Shown here: positions 1 through 9,166 of the stretch, one piece after another
Layout of the letters: every line of letters begins with the position of its first letter
Numbering within the stretch: the first letter of the stretch is position 1
Assembly (NCBI GenBank): GCA_913063325.1
Contig: CAJXYE010000002.1
Span: 62,001-126,000 of the forward strand
Length of the DNA stretch: 64,000 bases
Direction of reading: 5' to 3'
DNA from: an uncultured Colwellia sp.
Lineage (GTDB): Bacteria > Pseudomonadota > Gammaproteobacteria > Enterobacterales > Alteromonadaceae
Notes under the pieces: model-generated
Told to the model about the DNA's origin: nothing
The model's input: only the letters and a program-made list of their open reading frames with translations
Databases searched by the model: none
Translations under genes and position numbers: made by a program

Positions 1-92
1 GCACATGCTCATAATAATCAGTAATCACATTTTTAGTCAAAAGCACTTAATTAAAGTGCTCAATTAAACAAATTCGAGAAAGAGTAGTCCAT

Positions 93-536
93 ATGCCAAT
101 GAAGCAACTTGATACTATTTTAAAATATGAAAAAGACAACGAGCAGCGTTGTGCCGACCAATTAAAGGTTGCTGAAAATGAGTATCGACAAAACATTAGC
201 CGTTTACAGGGCGTTGCAGACTATCGTTTAGAGTATATGAAACGGCTAAGTGATCGAGCTCAACAAGGCTTAGATAGTGCTACCTACAGCCATTACCATG
301 CCTTTATTGCCAAGCTTGATACCGCTTCAGCTCAGGTTGAAATAGCGACAAAACAAGCGAAAGCATTAGTAGAGCAAAGTAAGAGTATTTGGCTTAAACA
401 GAGACAAAAAGTTAAAGCGGTAGAATTATTGCGCGATAAACGATTGAAAATAATAGCTGTGGCAGCTGAAAGATCGGAACAAAAAATGTTTGATGAAATA
501 GCGACACAGCAATATGTTCGACGTCCTATACGCTAA
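93..536 (+). CDS. fliJ: flagellar export protein FliJ
   Basis: A 147-residue, highly charged and almost wholly helical protein rich in Gln, Lys and Glu. It looks like one long antiparallel coiled coil, as in the FliJ family (about 147 residues in enterics). FliJ links the export ATPase ring FliI/FliH to the FlhA gate and escorts chaperones in the flagellar type III system. There is no signal peptide or membrane segment. Family identity rests on coiled-coil character, length and position directly before fliK in the conserved fliJ-fliK-fliL-fliM order, because FliJ sequences diverge strongly. ATG start with GAGAAAGAG-like purines upstream. The expected upstream partner fliI would lie outside the window. 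Confidence 0.88.
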   Translation: MPMKQLDTILKYEKDNEQRCADQLKVAENEYRQNISRLQGVADYRLEYMKRLSDRAQQGLDSATYSHYHAFIAKLDTASAQVEIATKQAKALVEQSKSIWLKQRQKVKAVELLRDKRLKIIAVAAERSEQKMFDEIATQQYVRRPIR

Positions 537-577
537 CCTTCGATAAAAGTAAGTTATGCACTTAGTTCTTATCAGAA

Positions 578-594
578 CTGGAATGATTTTTGCT
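578..594 (+). promoter_or_regulatory. putative sigma-54 promoter of the fliK operon
   Basis: TGGAATGATTTTTGCT carries a GG at 580-581 and a GC at 592-593 with exactly ten bases between, the -24/-12 geometry of RpoN promoters, and the T-run before GC is typical. It lies about 115 bp before fliK in the fliJ-fliK gap. Polar flagellar systems of Vibrio and Pseudomonas drive mid-class genes from sigma-54 with FlrC/FleR, so the context fits. No enhancer site was identified. Confidence 0.5.
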
Positions 595-710
595 CTACTT
601 TCTATAGTTAGAAATATCACCTGAGAATGATAACACCGATAATCACAGAACAGTGCGGTGTTACTCCTCTCATTAAACTATTCACATTGATTTAAGTTAT
701 TGGGATTAAT

Positions 711-2918
711 ATGCAACCAGTGAACGTTTTACCTGCTTTTGTATCACAAGAGGCTGATTCAAAAGCTAAAGACTCATCAGGTACTTCGGCTGAAAGTAAT
801 AATGATACTGACTTTTCTAGCTTAGTTGAACAACACCTACCAGAAGAAAAGAAAACGACTAGTCGAAATAAATCTTCAGCAACTGAACAATATGATACGG
901 CAATTGAGGGTAAAACTATTGCCGCTAACGGCAAAAATAACGTAGATGAGAGTCAAGGAAGTGGCTCACCAGAGTCATCTGATAATAATACCACTAAAAA
1001 AAATGAAGCTAGCGCTTCTACAGAGGAAGGAGGTAATAACGCCGCTTTAACAGAGTCGGAACAGTTTATCTCTCTACTTTATAATAGCGACCAAACCTTA
1101 TCCCAAGCAAAAGAGACAGCCAAGCAAGGAAAAAACAAAGCAATAGTTGATTCCGAGCTAAAGCAGACAAATGAAAATGACATTAAAGCTGATACTGTGA
1201 AAAGTAAAAATAACCAGTCAGAAGTGGTTAGCAGTGATGTTGTGCATCAAGATACTCCACACCTCGAAGCTACTCATAAGTTGAAGGGTTTTTCTAAAGA
1301 TGAATTACTCGCTCGAGCTCAGATGGCAAATAGCAGTGATGCAGTGTCTAAATCAGGTGAGCAAATATTAAAAGACTATCAGCTGTCATTGCAATCACAA
1401 CAAAGCACTATTAAAAGTCAAAGCATTACCAGCGAACAATTGATGAATGTACAATTAGCTAGTGCACAGTTGAAAAATAATAAAGTCACTGATTTGGCTG
1501 CAGGTATATCACAAGCGAGTAAAAAACAGCTAACAGAGCAGGTTGATTCCGGGCTTTATCAATTACCCGTTGAGCCTATTGGTAAAGGAGATACCTCGAC
1601 TAAACAGGTGTCTATATCGTCTGAATTGTCAGCTGTGAAAGGAGACGGTAATCAAATTGATAATAAAGTAAATAAATTAAGTAAATCTCAAAACGTTCTA
1701 AGTACAGAGTTAGTAACAGAGGAAGCCGATTCACAATCAATAAAAAAGGCTAGTAGTTTACTAGAGGCTAGCCATGTTAAAGCAAATAATACCGATGCTG
1801 CGATATCGCAGTTAAGTAAAGCTAACGTAAATAAGTTGATAGCGGGTGGAAATAATCAAACGCCAGACATACTTAAAAACACCGCCAAAGAACAAGCTGT
1901 TGATACTCAGGTTAAACAGCCAGTGATGACAAATACACAATTGCAAGCATTACAACAAACTCAGGCGCAGCAAAAAGTCCAGTCAGTAAATAGTGAACAA
2001 CAAGTTGTTGATAATCAGGTTAAACAGCCTGTGATGACCAGTGCACAATTGCAAGCATTACAACAAGCTCAGGCGCAGCAAAAAGTCGAGTCAGTAACTA
2101 GTGAACAACAAGTTGTTGATACACAGGTTAAACAGCCAGTGATGACAAATGCACAATTGCAAGCCTTACAACAAGCTCAAGCGCAGCAAAAAATTCAATC
2201 AGCAACTAATGAACAAAAAGCTGATGACAGTGCTAGTGATGAATATATTGATACAATGTTACCTGCAGGAGAAAAACCTGTGGAGGTGGGCGTACAATCA
2301 GGCAGAAAAGTGATAGATAATATCGCAATGCGTTCGATGTCTGATATACAAGCACAAGCCGTTCAAGCGACACAGGCTAAACAAAATAATGACGCTTACC
2401 TCGAGCATCAAGTGTCTGAAGTACTTAATCATAATGTTGCTAGTGATACAGCACAAATACAGAAAAATAATGTTCAACTCCAACAAGAAACCGTCTCTAT
2501 TTTTAGAAAAGATTTTGCTGAGGCAGTGAAAGACAAAGTGATGATCACTATTAATCAGAAATTACAGCAGTTTGATATTACGTTAGATCCGCCAGAGTTT
2601 GGTAATATGCAAGTGCGCGTTAACTTACAGGGTGAACAAGCTTCCGTTAACTTTGTGGTACAAAACCAGCAAGCAAAAGATGCCCTAGAGCAAAATATGC
2701 ACAAATTAAGAGAAATGTTGTCAGAGCAAGGTGTTGATGTCGGTGGTGCTAATGTTGAACAGCAAAACCAGGAACGAAATACGGATGAACAAGGCTTAAG
2801 TAAAAATAATGCTACTGGTTTGGGTGATGGTACTAATACCGAAGAAGGTAATGTAGAGCATGTTTTATCGGCACAGTTGTTTGATTCTTCTGCAACTAGC
2901 GTAGATTACTACGCATAA
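711..2918 (+). CDS. fliK: flagellar hook-length control protein FliK
   Basis: A 735-residue secreted molecular ruler that sets hook length and then switches export specificity by acting on FlhB. The long N-terminal part (about 1-600) is low-complexity, Ser/Asn/Gln/Lys rich and disordered, as expected for the ruler region. Residues about 396-503 hold three 36-residue tandem repeats. The conserved C-terminal Flg_hook domain (about 600-690) is visible from DPPEFGNMQVRV and the following hydrophobic strand pattern, then a Gln/Asn-rich tail. It is much longer than the 405-residue Salmonella protein, as is common in marine gammaproteobacteria. It sits between fliJ and fliL with a sigma-54-like promoter upstream. 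Confidence 0.93.
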   Translation: MQPVNVLPAFVSQEADSKAKDSSGTSAESNNDTDFSSLVEQHLPEEKKTTSRNKSSATEQYDTAIEGKTIAANGKNNVDESQGSGSPESSDNNTTKKNEASASTEEGGNNAALTESEQFISLLYNSDQTLSQAKETAKQGKNKAIVDSELKQTNENDIKADTVKSKNNQSEVVSSDVVHQDTPHLEATHKLKGFSKDELLARAQMANSSDAVSKSGEQILKDYQLSLQSQQSTIKSQSITSEQLMNVQLASAQLKNNKVTDLAAGISQASKKQLTEQVDSGLYQLPVEPIGKGDTSTKQVSISSELSAVKGDGNQIDNKVNKLSKSQNVLSTELVTEEADSQSIKKASSLLEASHVKANNTDAAISQLSKANVNKLIAGGNNQTPDILKNTAKEQAVDTQVKQPVMTNTQLQALQQTQAQQKVQSVNSEQQVVDNQVKQPVMTSAQLQALQQAQAQQKVESVTSEQQVVDTQVKQPVMTNAQLQALQQAQAQQKIQSATNEQKADDSASDEYIDTMLPAGEKPVEVGVQSGRKVIDNIAMRSMSDIQAQAVQATQAKQNNDAYLEHQVSEVLNHNVASDTAQIQKNNVQLQQETVSIFRKDFAEAVKDKVMITINQKLQQFDITLDPPEFGNMQVRVNLQGEQASVNFVVQNQQAKDALEQNMHKLREMLSEQGVDVGGANVEQQNQERNTDEQGLSKNNATGLGDGTNTEEGNVEHVLSAQLFDSSATSVDYYA
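1896..2219 (+). repeat. three 108-bp in-frame tandem repeats inside fliK
   Basis: Units at 1896-2003, 2004-2111 and 2112-2219 encode 36-residue copies built on VVDTQVKQPVMT followed by QLQALQQAQAQQK. They are nearly identical at the DNA level, with only scattered substitutions, so the duplication is recent or kept similar by recombination. The repeats preserve frame and lie in the ruler part of FliK. Confidence 0.95.
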
Positions 2919-3057
2919 TTGTCTAAAATGAAGTTAAGTTGATGAAAACACATTGGCTCAAAGAGTATTCAAGGATATAGTCTATCAATTAATACTATGT
3001 CATTAATTAGTCACTCATTATTGTCACTATTAGTGGCTATAAATTTAAAGGGTTCTC

Positions 3058-3612
3058 ATGGCCGACGAAAAAGAAAAAGATGGTGAGTTAGAGTTAGATA
3101 ACTCAGGTAAAAAGAAAAAAATGATTATTATCATTATTGCAGTAATCGTTTTACTTGGCGGCGGTGCTGGGGCTTATTTTTTCTTTATGGGGGATAGCGG
3201 TAGTAATGCAAGCCAAGAGCAGTTAGATGCTGCTTTAGATAGTGATTCAGGTGAAACAGCAGCAGCTAAAGCTGATTCCGGCGCGAAGCTGGGGAGTGCA
3301 CTGTATGTGCCGATGCCGAGACCGTTCCGTTTTAATGTGCCTGGTGCAGCGCGAGACCGTTTTGTCGAAATACGAGTACAGTTACTTGTCCGCGGTGGTG
3401 ATAACGAAGAAAATGCTAAAATGCATATTCCTTTGATAGAAAGTACTCTACTTGGTATTTTTTCACAATCTAATGCAGATGATTTGGTGACAAGTGCCGG
3501 TAAGGTATCTTTAAAGCAGAAATCATTAGCAGCGGTACAAAAAGCCATGACCGATGTTGAAGGCGATAAAACTGTTGAAAAAGTACTTTTCACCGGTTTT
3601 GTTATGCAATAG
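3058..3612 (+). CDS. fliL: flagellar basal body-associated protein FliL
   Basis: A 184-residue single-span inner-membrane protein. A charged cytoplasmic N-terminus rich in Lys and Glu is followed by one membrane segment at about residues 21-43 (Ile-rich, ending in GGGAGAYFFF), an Asp/Ser/Ala linker and a periplasmic FliL domain from about residue 80. FliL surrounds the stator units and supports torque and stator stability. The C-terminal VLFTGFVMQ resembles the usual ending of the family. ATG start with AAAGGG upstream. It follows fliK and precedes fliM. Confidence 0.93.
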   Translation: MADEKEKDGELELDNSGKKKKMIIIIIAVIVLLGGGAGAYFFFMGDSGSNASQEQLDAALDSDSGETAAAKADSGAKLGSALYVPMPRPFRFNVPGAARDRFVEIRVQLLVRGGDNEENAKMHIPLIESTLLGIFSQSNADDLVTSAGKVSLKQKSLAAVQKAMTDVEGDKTVEKVLFTGFVMQ

Positions 3613-3686
3613 TTAACTGAGTGTATTGGTTCAACTAAATATTGTTTAATTAACATTAAGCAGAGTAAATAAGAAGAGATTATTGA

Positions 3687-4751
3687 GTGAGTGATTTATT
3701 ATCCCAAGACGAAATTGATGCGCTATTACATGGTGTTGATGATGTTGAAGAAGAAGATGTAGTTGAGGATGTCGTTCAATCACGAGATGGCACTTCTGAT
3801 TACGACTTCTCTTCACAAGATCGTATTGTGCGTGGCCGTATGCCAACCTTGGAAATGGTTAATGAACGTTTTGCTCGTCATATGCGTATAAGCTTATTTA
3901 ATATGATGCGCCGCACGGCTGAAGTTTCTATTAATGGCATTCAGATGATAAAGTTTGGTGAGTACATACATACCCTGTTTGTACCAACTAGCTTGAATAT
4001 GGTACGTTTTCGTCCTTTAAAAGGTACCGCGTTAATCACTATGGAAGCGCGTTTAGTTTTTATTCTGGTCGATAACTTTTTTGGTGGCGATGGCCGTTAC
4101 CATGCAAAAATTGAAGGCCGTGAATTTACCCCGACAGAACGTCGCATTATCCAAATGTTATTAAAGCTTATCTTTGAAGATTATAAAGAAGCTTGGTCCC
4201 CCGTGATGGATGTCTCTTTTGAATATTTAGATTCAGAAGTTAACCCGTCAATGGCAAATATTGTTAGCCCAACTGAAGTAGTAGTTATCAGTTCTTTTCA
4301 CATTGAATTAGATGGTGGTGGCGGTGATTTTCATATTGCTTTACCTTATTCTATGCTCGAACCTATTCGTGAGTTACTTGATGCCGGTGTACAAAGTGAT
4401 AAAGAAGATACTGACATGCGCTGGTCAAAGGCGTTACGTGACGAAATTATGGATGTACCAGTAAACATCAACACTAAATTTATTGAAGTTGATGTACCAT
4501 TAAGCCAAATCATGGAATTACAAGCAGGTGACATTATCCCTATTGAAATGCCTGAACATATTACGGTGTTAATTGAAGACTTACCAACCTTTAGAGCTAA
4601 ATTAGGTCGTAGTCGAGATAACATCGCATTGAAAATTGAATCGAAAATTAAGCGACCAGAATCAGCTAAGTCTGAGTTAACTATTTTAACTAAAGGTGGT
4701 AAGCGCCTTGATAGTGATGCAGAACTTCATCTATTAGAAGACGACTTGTAA
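3687..4751 (+). CDS. fliM: flagellar motor switch protein FliM
   Basis: A 354-residue C-ring protein that binds phospho-CheY and sets rotation direction. The N-terminal CheY-binding peptide is present (LSQDEIDALL, residues 5-14), followed by an acidic linker, the CheC-like middle domain with the GGxG-type loop (VDNFFGGDGRYH), and the C-terminal SpoA domain that contacts FliN. Length matches the family (334 in E. coli). The start is GTG at 3687, chosen because MSDLLSQDEID is the conserved N-terminus. It sits 74 bp after fliL and 62 bp before fliN, so co-transcription is likely. Confidence 0.97.
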   Translation: MSDLLSQDEIDALLHGVDDVEEEDVVEDVVQSRDGTSDYDFSSQDRIVRGRMPTLEMVNERFARHMRISLFNMMRRTAEVSINGIQMIKFGEYIHTLFVPTSLNMVRFRPLKGTALITMEARLVFILVDNFFGGDGRYHAKIEGREFTPTERRIIQMLLKLIFEDYKEAWSPVMDVSFEYLDSEVNPSMANIVSPTEVVVISSFHIELDGGGGDFHIALPYSMLEPIRELLDAGVQSDKEDTDMRWSKALRDEIMDVPVNINTKFIEVDVPLSQIMELQAGDIIPIEMPEHITVLIEDLPTFRAKLGRSRDNIALKIESKIKRPESAKSELTILTKGGKRLDSDAELHLLEDDL

Positions 4752-4813
4752 GCTGCTTTTTAAGTAGTGAAAGTTGACCTATTTGAACAAAATTATAAAT
4801 TGAGGCCCGTGGT

Positions 4814-5209
4814 ATGAGTAACGATAAAGATGAAGATCTCAGTATGTGGGATGAAGCGCTAGATGAGCAAGCTGAAGCAAGGGAAAGTGCTGAAACGGTT
4901 GAGCTGGAAGAGCTAACCCCCGAGGATTCACCAATAACGGGTGAAGAGAAGCGAAAGCTTGATGCTATTTTAGATATTCCGGTTACTATTTCAATGGAAG
5001 TAGGTCGAAGTAATATCAGTATTAGAAATTTATTACAATTAAACCAAGGCTCGGTAGTTGAATTAGACCGAGTCGCTGGTGAATCACTTGATGTATTAGT
5101 TAATGGTACCTTAATAGCTCACGGTGAAGTCGTTGTGGTCAATGATAAGTTTGGTATCCGCTTAACTGATGTGGTAAGCCAAGTTGAACGCATTAAAAAA
5201 TTAAAATAA
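4814..5209 (+). CDS. fliN: flagellar motor switch protein FliN
   Basis: A 131-residue C-ring component. The first 50 or so residues are acidic and variable. The C-terminal SpoA domain (about 50-130) shows the family features: ILDIPVTISMEVGR, the NLLQLNQGSVVELDR turn, VNGTLIAHGEVVVVNDKFGIRLTD. It forms the base of the C-ring with FliM and binds FliH to dock the export ATPase. Length is close to E. coli FliN (137). Likely translated from the fliLMNOPQR transcript. Confidence 0.97.
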   Translation: MSNDKDEDLSMWDEALDEQAEARESAETVELEELTPEDSPITGEEKRKLDAILDIPVTISMEVGRSNISIRNLLQLNQGSVVELDRVAGESLDVLVNGTLIAHGEVVVVNDKFGIRLTDVVSQVERIKKLK

Positions 5210-5290
5210 AGCAAGTTAGTCAATATTACTTAATACGTAGAGCTAGCACATAGAATTAATAAAGATTAAAAATAGAGATGTAAGCCCCAG

Positions 5291-5890
5291 ATGATAATGA
5301 AAATATTGCGTACTTTACTCGTTTTTAGTTGTTTTTTAATGTCTATGGTGGTTTTAGCACAAGAAAGTACTGCTGAAAATGAGTTAGAAAAAAATGCTGT
5401 TAGTGAAAATGTTATTCACCAGCAAGTTCAAGGTCAGCAAATTCTAGCTCAGAAAACGATAGTTCCACAGGGTGAAGTAGATAATAGTAGCGTTCATCAA
5501 GAATCTGAACCAGCTGCTTTTACGTTGAAAGAGCAGCCAAGCAAAACGCCCGAAGTAGGTAAGCATGTTATGGCCAATATGGATGCAGGCAGCATGATTT
5601 TATCTCTGTTGATGGTTCTTTGTTTAATTATTATTTGTGCTTTTGTACTCAAGCGTTTTAACTTGACTCAACAAGGTGTTAGCCAACTAAAAGTGGTAAC
5701 GAGTTTATCATTAGGTGCAAAAGAGCGTGTGGTTGTTATTCAAGCTGGCGAGCAGCAATTGCTTTTAGGGGTTACTGCTCAACAAGTTACCTTAATTGAG
5801 CGTCTATCTGAGCCATTACCAATGCAAAAAGCAAATGCAGTTGAGTTACCAAAGAGTCTGTTGTCTTTTCTCTCAGCTAAAAAGTCTTAA
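5291..5890 (+). CDS. fliO: flagellar biosynthetic protein FliO
   Basis: A 199-residue membrane protein that helps assemble the FliP ring of the export gate. It starts with a signal-peptide-like hydrophobic stretch (about residues 5-22, ending VLAQ), followed by a Gln/Glu-rich periplasmic stretch, one membrane segment at about 100-121 and a cytoplasmic FliO domain containing VVTSLSLGAKERVVVIQ and LLLGVT. FliO is poorly conserved, and the motif after the membrane segment plus location between fliN and fliP secure the call. A second in-frame ATG six bases downstream is a possible start. Confidence 0.92.
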   Translation: MIMKILRTLLVFSCFLMSMVVLAQESTAENELEKNAVSENVIHQQVQGQQILAQKTIVPQGEVDNSSVHQESEPAAFTLKEQPSKTPEVGKHVMANMDAGSMILSLLMVLCLIIICAFVLKRFNLTQQGVSQLKVVTSLSLGAKERVVVIQAGEQQLLLGVTAQQVTLIERLSEPLPMQKANAVELPKSLLSFLSAKKS

Positions 5891-5974
5891 CGGCTAAGAT
5901 ATTTAACATCGTTATTAATAATGACAACATAACTATTATAAATCAGGTTGTTTTTTAGGGAATACCAACGAGCC

Positions 5975-6730
5975 ATGAAAAAAATTTCGTTATTCATCAT
6001 GATATTATCTTTGTTCAGTGTCAGTTTTGGTGCTTTTGCCGAAGATTTATCTCTCTCTGCATTAACACTCACCACTAACCCTGATGGCTCGCAAGAGTAT
6101 TCGGTTAACTTACAAATTTTGATCTTCATGACTGCGCTGAGCTTTATACCAGCAGCGGTTATTATGATGACATCGTTTACTCGTATTGTGGTGGTAATGG
6201 CAATATTGCGACAAGCGTTTGGCCTACAGCAAACACCATCTAATCAGGTGATTATTGGCTTAACCCTGTTTATGACACTCTTTATTATGACACCAGTTTA
6301 TAATCAAATAGATAAGTCGGCCATCCAGCCTTATTTATCAGAGGAATTAACTTCTATGGAAGCGATTAACCTGGGTAAGGTACCATTACGTGCTTTTATG
6401 TTAGAGCAAACCCGTATTAAAGATCTGGATACTTTAGCGGCTATGGCAGGTATTGATGCCGTTGATAAGCCAACCGATTTACCTATGACTGTTATTATTC
6501 CTGCTTTTATTATCAGTGAATTAAAAACGGCTTTTCAGATTGGCTTTATACTCTTTATTCCCTTTTTAATTATTGATTTAGTGGTGGCGAGTATTTTAAT
6601 GGCGATGGGCATGATGATGTTATCACCAATGATAGTCTCTTTACCTTTTAAACTGATGTTATTTGTTTTAGTTGATGGTTGGAATTTAGTCATTGGTACC
6701 ATAGCGACCAGTTACGGACTAGGAACTTAA
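5975..6730 (+). CDS. fliP: flagellar export gate protein FliP
   Basis: A 251-residue core subunit of the type III export channel, which assembles as FliP5-FliQ4-FliR1. It has a cleavable signal peptide (residues about 1-22, ending GAFAE), then four membrane segments. Family signatures are [34 protein letters not shown] and the C-terminal [20 protein letters not shown]. An upstream TTG at 5948 is in frame, but the ATG at 5975 gives a normal signal peptide and family length (245 in E. coli), so it is preferred. Confidence 0.96.
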   Translation: MKKISLFIMILSLFSVSFGAFAEDLSLSALTLTTNPDGSQEYSVNLQILIFMTALSFIPAAVIMMTSFTRIVVVMAILRQAFGLQQTPSNQVIIGLTLFMTLFIMTPVYNQIDKSAIQPYLSEELTSMEAINLGKVPLRAFMLEQTRIKDLDTLAAMAGIDAVDKPTDLPMTVIIPAFIISELKTAFQIGFILFIPFLIIDLVVASILMAMGMMMLSPMIVSLPFKLMLFVLVDGWNLVIGTIATSYGLGT

Positions 6731-6808
6731 CCTACTTTTTAAAACAATAGTTTTTAAATAGTAATTTTTTAAACGTTAAAATGTGAGATCAGTTTAAGGG
6801 AGCAACTT

Positions 6809-7078
6809 ATGGGTCCAGAAATTTATGTAGATGTGTTAGGTGATGCATTATTACTTGTGATCCTTTTAGTATGCGCCATTATCCTACCTAGTCTTGCCGT
6901 GGGTTTAATGGTTGCTGTTTTCCAGGCCGCAACATCTATTAACGAACAAACGTTAAGTTTTTTACCAAGATTAATTGTCACTTTACTCGCTTTAATTATT
7001 GGTGGGGATTGGTTAGTGCAAAAAGTCATGGACTATACTATTCGGCTAATTTCTAGTATTCCCAGTTTGATTGTTTAG
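6809..7078 (+). CDS. fliQ: flagellar export gate protein FliQ
   Basis: An 89-residue protein with two hydrophobic hairpin helices (about 16-38 and 50-72), exactly the family length. Conserved features include LPSLAVGLMVAVFQAATSINEQTLSFLPRL, where the QAATSINEQTL stretch is the FliQ hallmark. Four copies pack around FliP-FliR in the export gate. A good AAGGGAG ribosome site lies upstream. It sits between fliP and fliR. Confidence 0.97.
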   Translation: MGPEIYVDVLGDALLLVILLVCAIILPSLAVGLMVAVFQAATSINEQTLSFLPRLIVTLLALIIGGDWLVQKVMDYTIRLISSIPSLIV

Positions 7079-7115
7079 TTATGTGGTTAGTTCTCCCTAT
7101 TGATAGAGCAGTCTA

Positions 7116-7898
7116 ATGGAATTTACAGAGTCTATTATTAATCAATTTATGGCAGATTTTATCTTGCCATTTAGCCGTATTTCAGCCTTGATTATGACCA
7201 TGATAGGTTTCAGCTCAAAGACGATTCCTGGTCGGGTAAAAGTCTTTTTATGTATCAGTATCACCATGGCTGTTATGCCAGCCATCCCACCCGCTAGTGT
7301 AGATAGCTTAGTATCACTCAATACTGCGATTTTATTGGGACAGCAAATGATTATTGGCGTTATGCTTGGTTTTGTTACTATCATGGTGGTCAATACTTTT
7401 ACTTTAGCAGGGCAAATTATTGCTATGCAGTCTGGTCTTGGTTTCGCTTCTTTAGTTGATCCCGCAAGTGGCATGAATGTACCAGCTATTGGACAATTTT
7501 TTCTAATCCTATCTTCATTATTATTTTGGGTAATGGATGGTCACCTTGCTTATTTACAATTTATTGTTGCGAGTTTCGATACCTTGCCAATCCCTACAGA
7601 GCATTTATCAAGCATTAAGTATCGCGAAGTAGTTGAGTGGGGCGGGTGGATGTTTGCGACCGCTTTATCACTAGCCTTAGCACCCATAACGGCGATGTTA
7701 TTAATCAACTTTTCTTTTGGCATTATGACCAGAGCGGCTCCGCAACTTAATATTTTTGCCATTGGTTTTCCAATCACCATGATGGCAGGCTTACTTATTA
7801 TGTGGCTAACCTTTGGTAATTTCTTTACTCACTTTGAATTGCAGTGGCAACGTGCGCTTGATTTTAGTTGTTACCTTATTGATTGTAAGGTTACTTAA
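7116..7898 (+). CDS. fliR: flagellar export gate protein FliR
   Basis: A 260-residue inner-membrane protein with five to six hydrophobic segments, the expected length for FliR. Recognisable family stretches are MQSGLGFASLVDPASGMNV and the C-terminal GFPITMMAGLLIMWL. FliR is the single-copy subunit closing the FliP-FliQ-FliR export channel and binds FlhB. Its stop codon is immediately followed by the flhB ATG (no spacer), indicating translational coupling. Confidence 0.96.
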   Translation: MEFTESIINQFMADFILPFSRISALIMTMIGFSSKTIPGRVKVFLCISITMAVMPAIPPASVDSLVSLNTAILLGQQMIIGVMLGFVTIMVVNTFTLAGQIIAMQSGLGFASLVDPASGMNVPAIGQFFLILSSLLFWVMDGHLAYLQFIVASFDTLPIPTEHLSSIKYREVVEWGGWMFATALSLALAPITAMLLINFSFGIMTRAAPQLNIFAIGFPITMMAGLLIMWLTFGNFFTHFELQWQRALDFSCYLIDCKVT

Positions 7899-9029
7899 AT
7901 GGCTGATTCAGATAGCGGAGAAAAAACTGAAGAGCCCACGGCGAAAAAGCTTACCGATGCCCGTAAAAAAGGGCAAATTGCTCGTTCTAAAGATTTAGGT
8001 ACTTTTTTTGTTTTAGTTGGCAGTGCGTGTGCCATGTTATTGATGGGTAAATCTTTAGCTATCGCAATGTCGAATATGATGAGCCATATGTTTAGCATAA
8101 CCCGACAAGAAGCAATGGATGTAAATGCGCTATTTAAGGTGATAAATGATGGTGTTTATCAAGTTATACCGCCATTACTTTGGATCTTTTTTATTGTGAT
8201 GTTGGCGGCATTTATCGGTAATACTTTACTGGGCGGCATGAGTTTCTCATGGGAAGCCATGATGCCAAAGGCGAGTAAATTATCTCCTATGGCAGGATTC
8301 AAACGCATGTTTGGTGTGCAAGCTGCTGTTGAGTTGATTAAATCCATTCTTAAGTTTTTTGTTGTTTTTATTGTTGCTTTTTTATTGCTTAGTGGTCTAT
8401 TTGAGGAGATATTAGGCCTGAGTCGAGAAACTATTCCTGCTAATTTTGAACACGCCATTACCATGTTACAGTGGATGTTTTTGGTACTTGCGCTATCAAT
8501 AGGTATTATTGTTGTTATCGATGCGCCGTACCAAGTTTGGAATCACAATCGTCAGTTAAAAATGACTAAACAAGAAATTAAAGATGAGCATAAGGGGACT
8601 GAGGGTAGTCCTGAAATAAAAGGCCGAATCCGTCGTACCCAATATGAAATGTCGCAACGACGTATGATGCAAGATGTGCCTGAATCTGATGTAGTTATTA
8701 CCAATCCAACCCACTTCTCTATTGCACTTAAATATGATGCAGCTGCAGGTGGTGCTCCGGTGTTATCTGCCAAAGGTGTTGATGAAATGGCTCTACATAT
8801 CCGTACCATTGCCAAAGAGCATCAAATTGAAATAATTCAATCACCAGCTTTAGCCCGCTCACTTTATTATACTGCAGAGGTTGGTGACGATATTCCTGAA
8901 GAGTTATTTGCGGCGGTTGCCCAAGTATTAGCTTTTATTTTTCAACTTAATGAACATAAAAAAGGTAATGCTAAAAAACCCATACCAGTGGCTAAAGAGC
9001 TCCCAATACCTGATGAGTTTAGATATTAG
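7899..9029 (+). CDS. flhB: flagellar export switch protein FlhB
   Basis: A 376-residue export-gate protein that changes substrate specificity from rod/hook to filament. The N-terminus (SGEKTEEPTAKKLTDARKKGQ) is the classic FlhB start, then four membrane segments (about 30-215) and a cytoplasmic C-terminal domain. The autocleavage motif NPTH is intact, with Asn269-Pro270, the same numbering as in Salmonella FlhB. FliK acts on this domain. The gene begins on the base after the fliR stop and ends the first flagellar block. Confidence 0.98.
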   Translation: MADSDSGEKTEEPTAKKLTDARKKGQIARSKDLGTFFVLVGSACAMLLMGKSLAIAMSNMMSHMFSITRQEAMDVNALFKVINDGVYQVIPPLLWIFFIVMLAAFIGNTLLGGMSFSWEAMMPKASKLSPMAGFKRMFGVQAAVELIKSILKFFVVFIVAFLLLSGLFEEILGLSRETIPANFEHAITMLQWMFLVLALSIGIIVVIDAPYQVWNHNRQLKMTKQEIKDEHKGTEGSPEIKGRIRRTQYEMSQRRMMQDVPESDVVITNPTHFSIALKYDAAAGGAPVLSAKGVDEMALHIRTIAKEHQIEIIQSPALARSLYYTAEVGDDIPEELFAAVAQVLAFIFQLNEHKKGNAKKPIPVAKELPIPDEFRY

Positions 9030-9110
9030 TAAATAACTACTTATCGTCATCCGCTATTTTTTTCGAAAAAATGAAAAATTAATATACCTTGTGAGCAGTC
9101 GTTGTATATT

Positions 9111-9127
9111 CTGGTATAAAAATTGCT
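9111..9127 (+). promoter_or_regulatory. putative sigma-54 promoter of the flhA operon
   Basis: CTGGTATAAAAATTGCT has GG at 9113-9114 and GC at 9125-9126 with ten bases between and a TTGC core, matching the RpoN -12 element well and the -24 element partly (TGGTA instead of TGGCA). It lies 40 bp before the flhA ATG, in the only sizeable gap between flhB and flhA. The flhA-flhF-flhG-fliA operon is sigma-54/FlrC dependent in Vibrio. Confidence 0.5.
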
Positions 9128-9166
9128 TTTTCATGGGTACTGTCAAAAAAACATCATGAAGTAGTA

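Noticed and set aside
1-92. A possible last few codons of fliI (frame 1 ends at a TAA at 22-24) and a weak hairpin AGCACTT/AAGTGCT at 42-60.
   Set aside because: Seven codons are too few to identify FliI, and the hairpin lacks a T run, so neither is supported as a feature.
3174-3656. A 160-codon open frame on the minus strand over fliL.
   Set aside because: It is the antisense shadow of a clearly coding gene, with no ribosome site and no recognisable protein features. Similar minus-strand frames over fliR, flhB, acrB-like, tsf and lpxA were dropped for the same reason.
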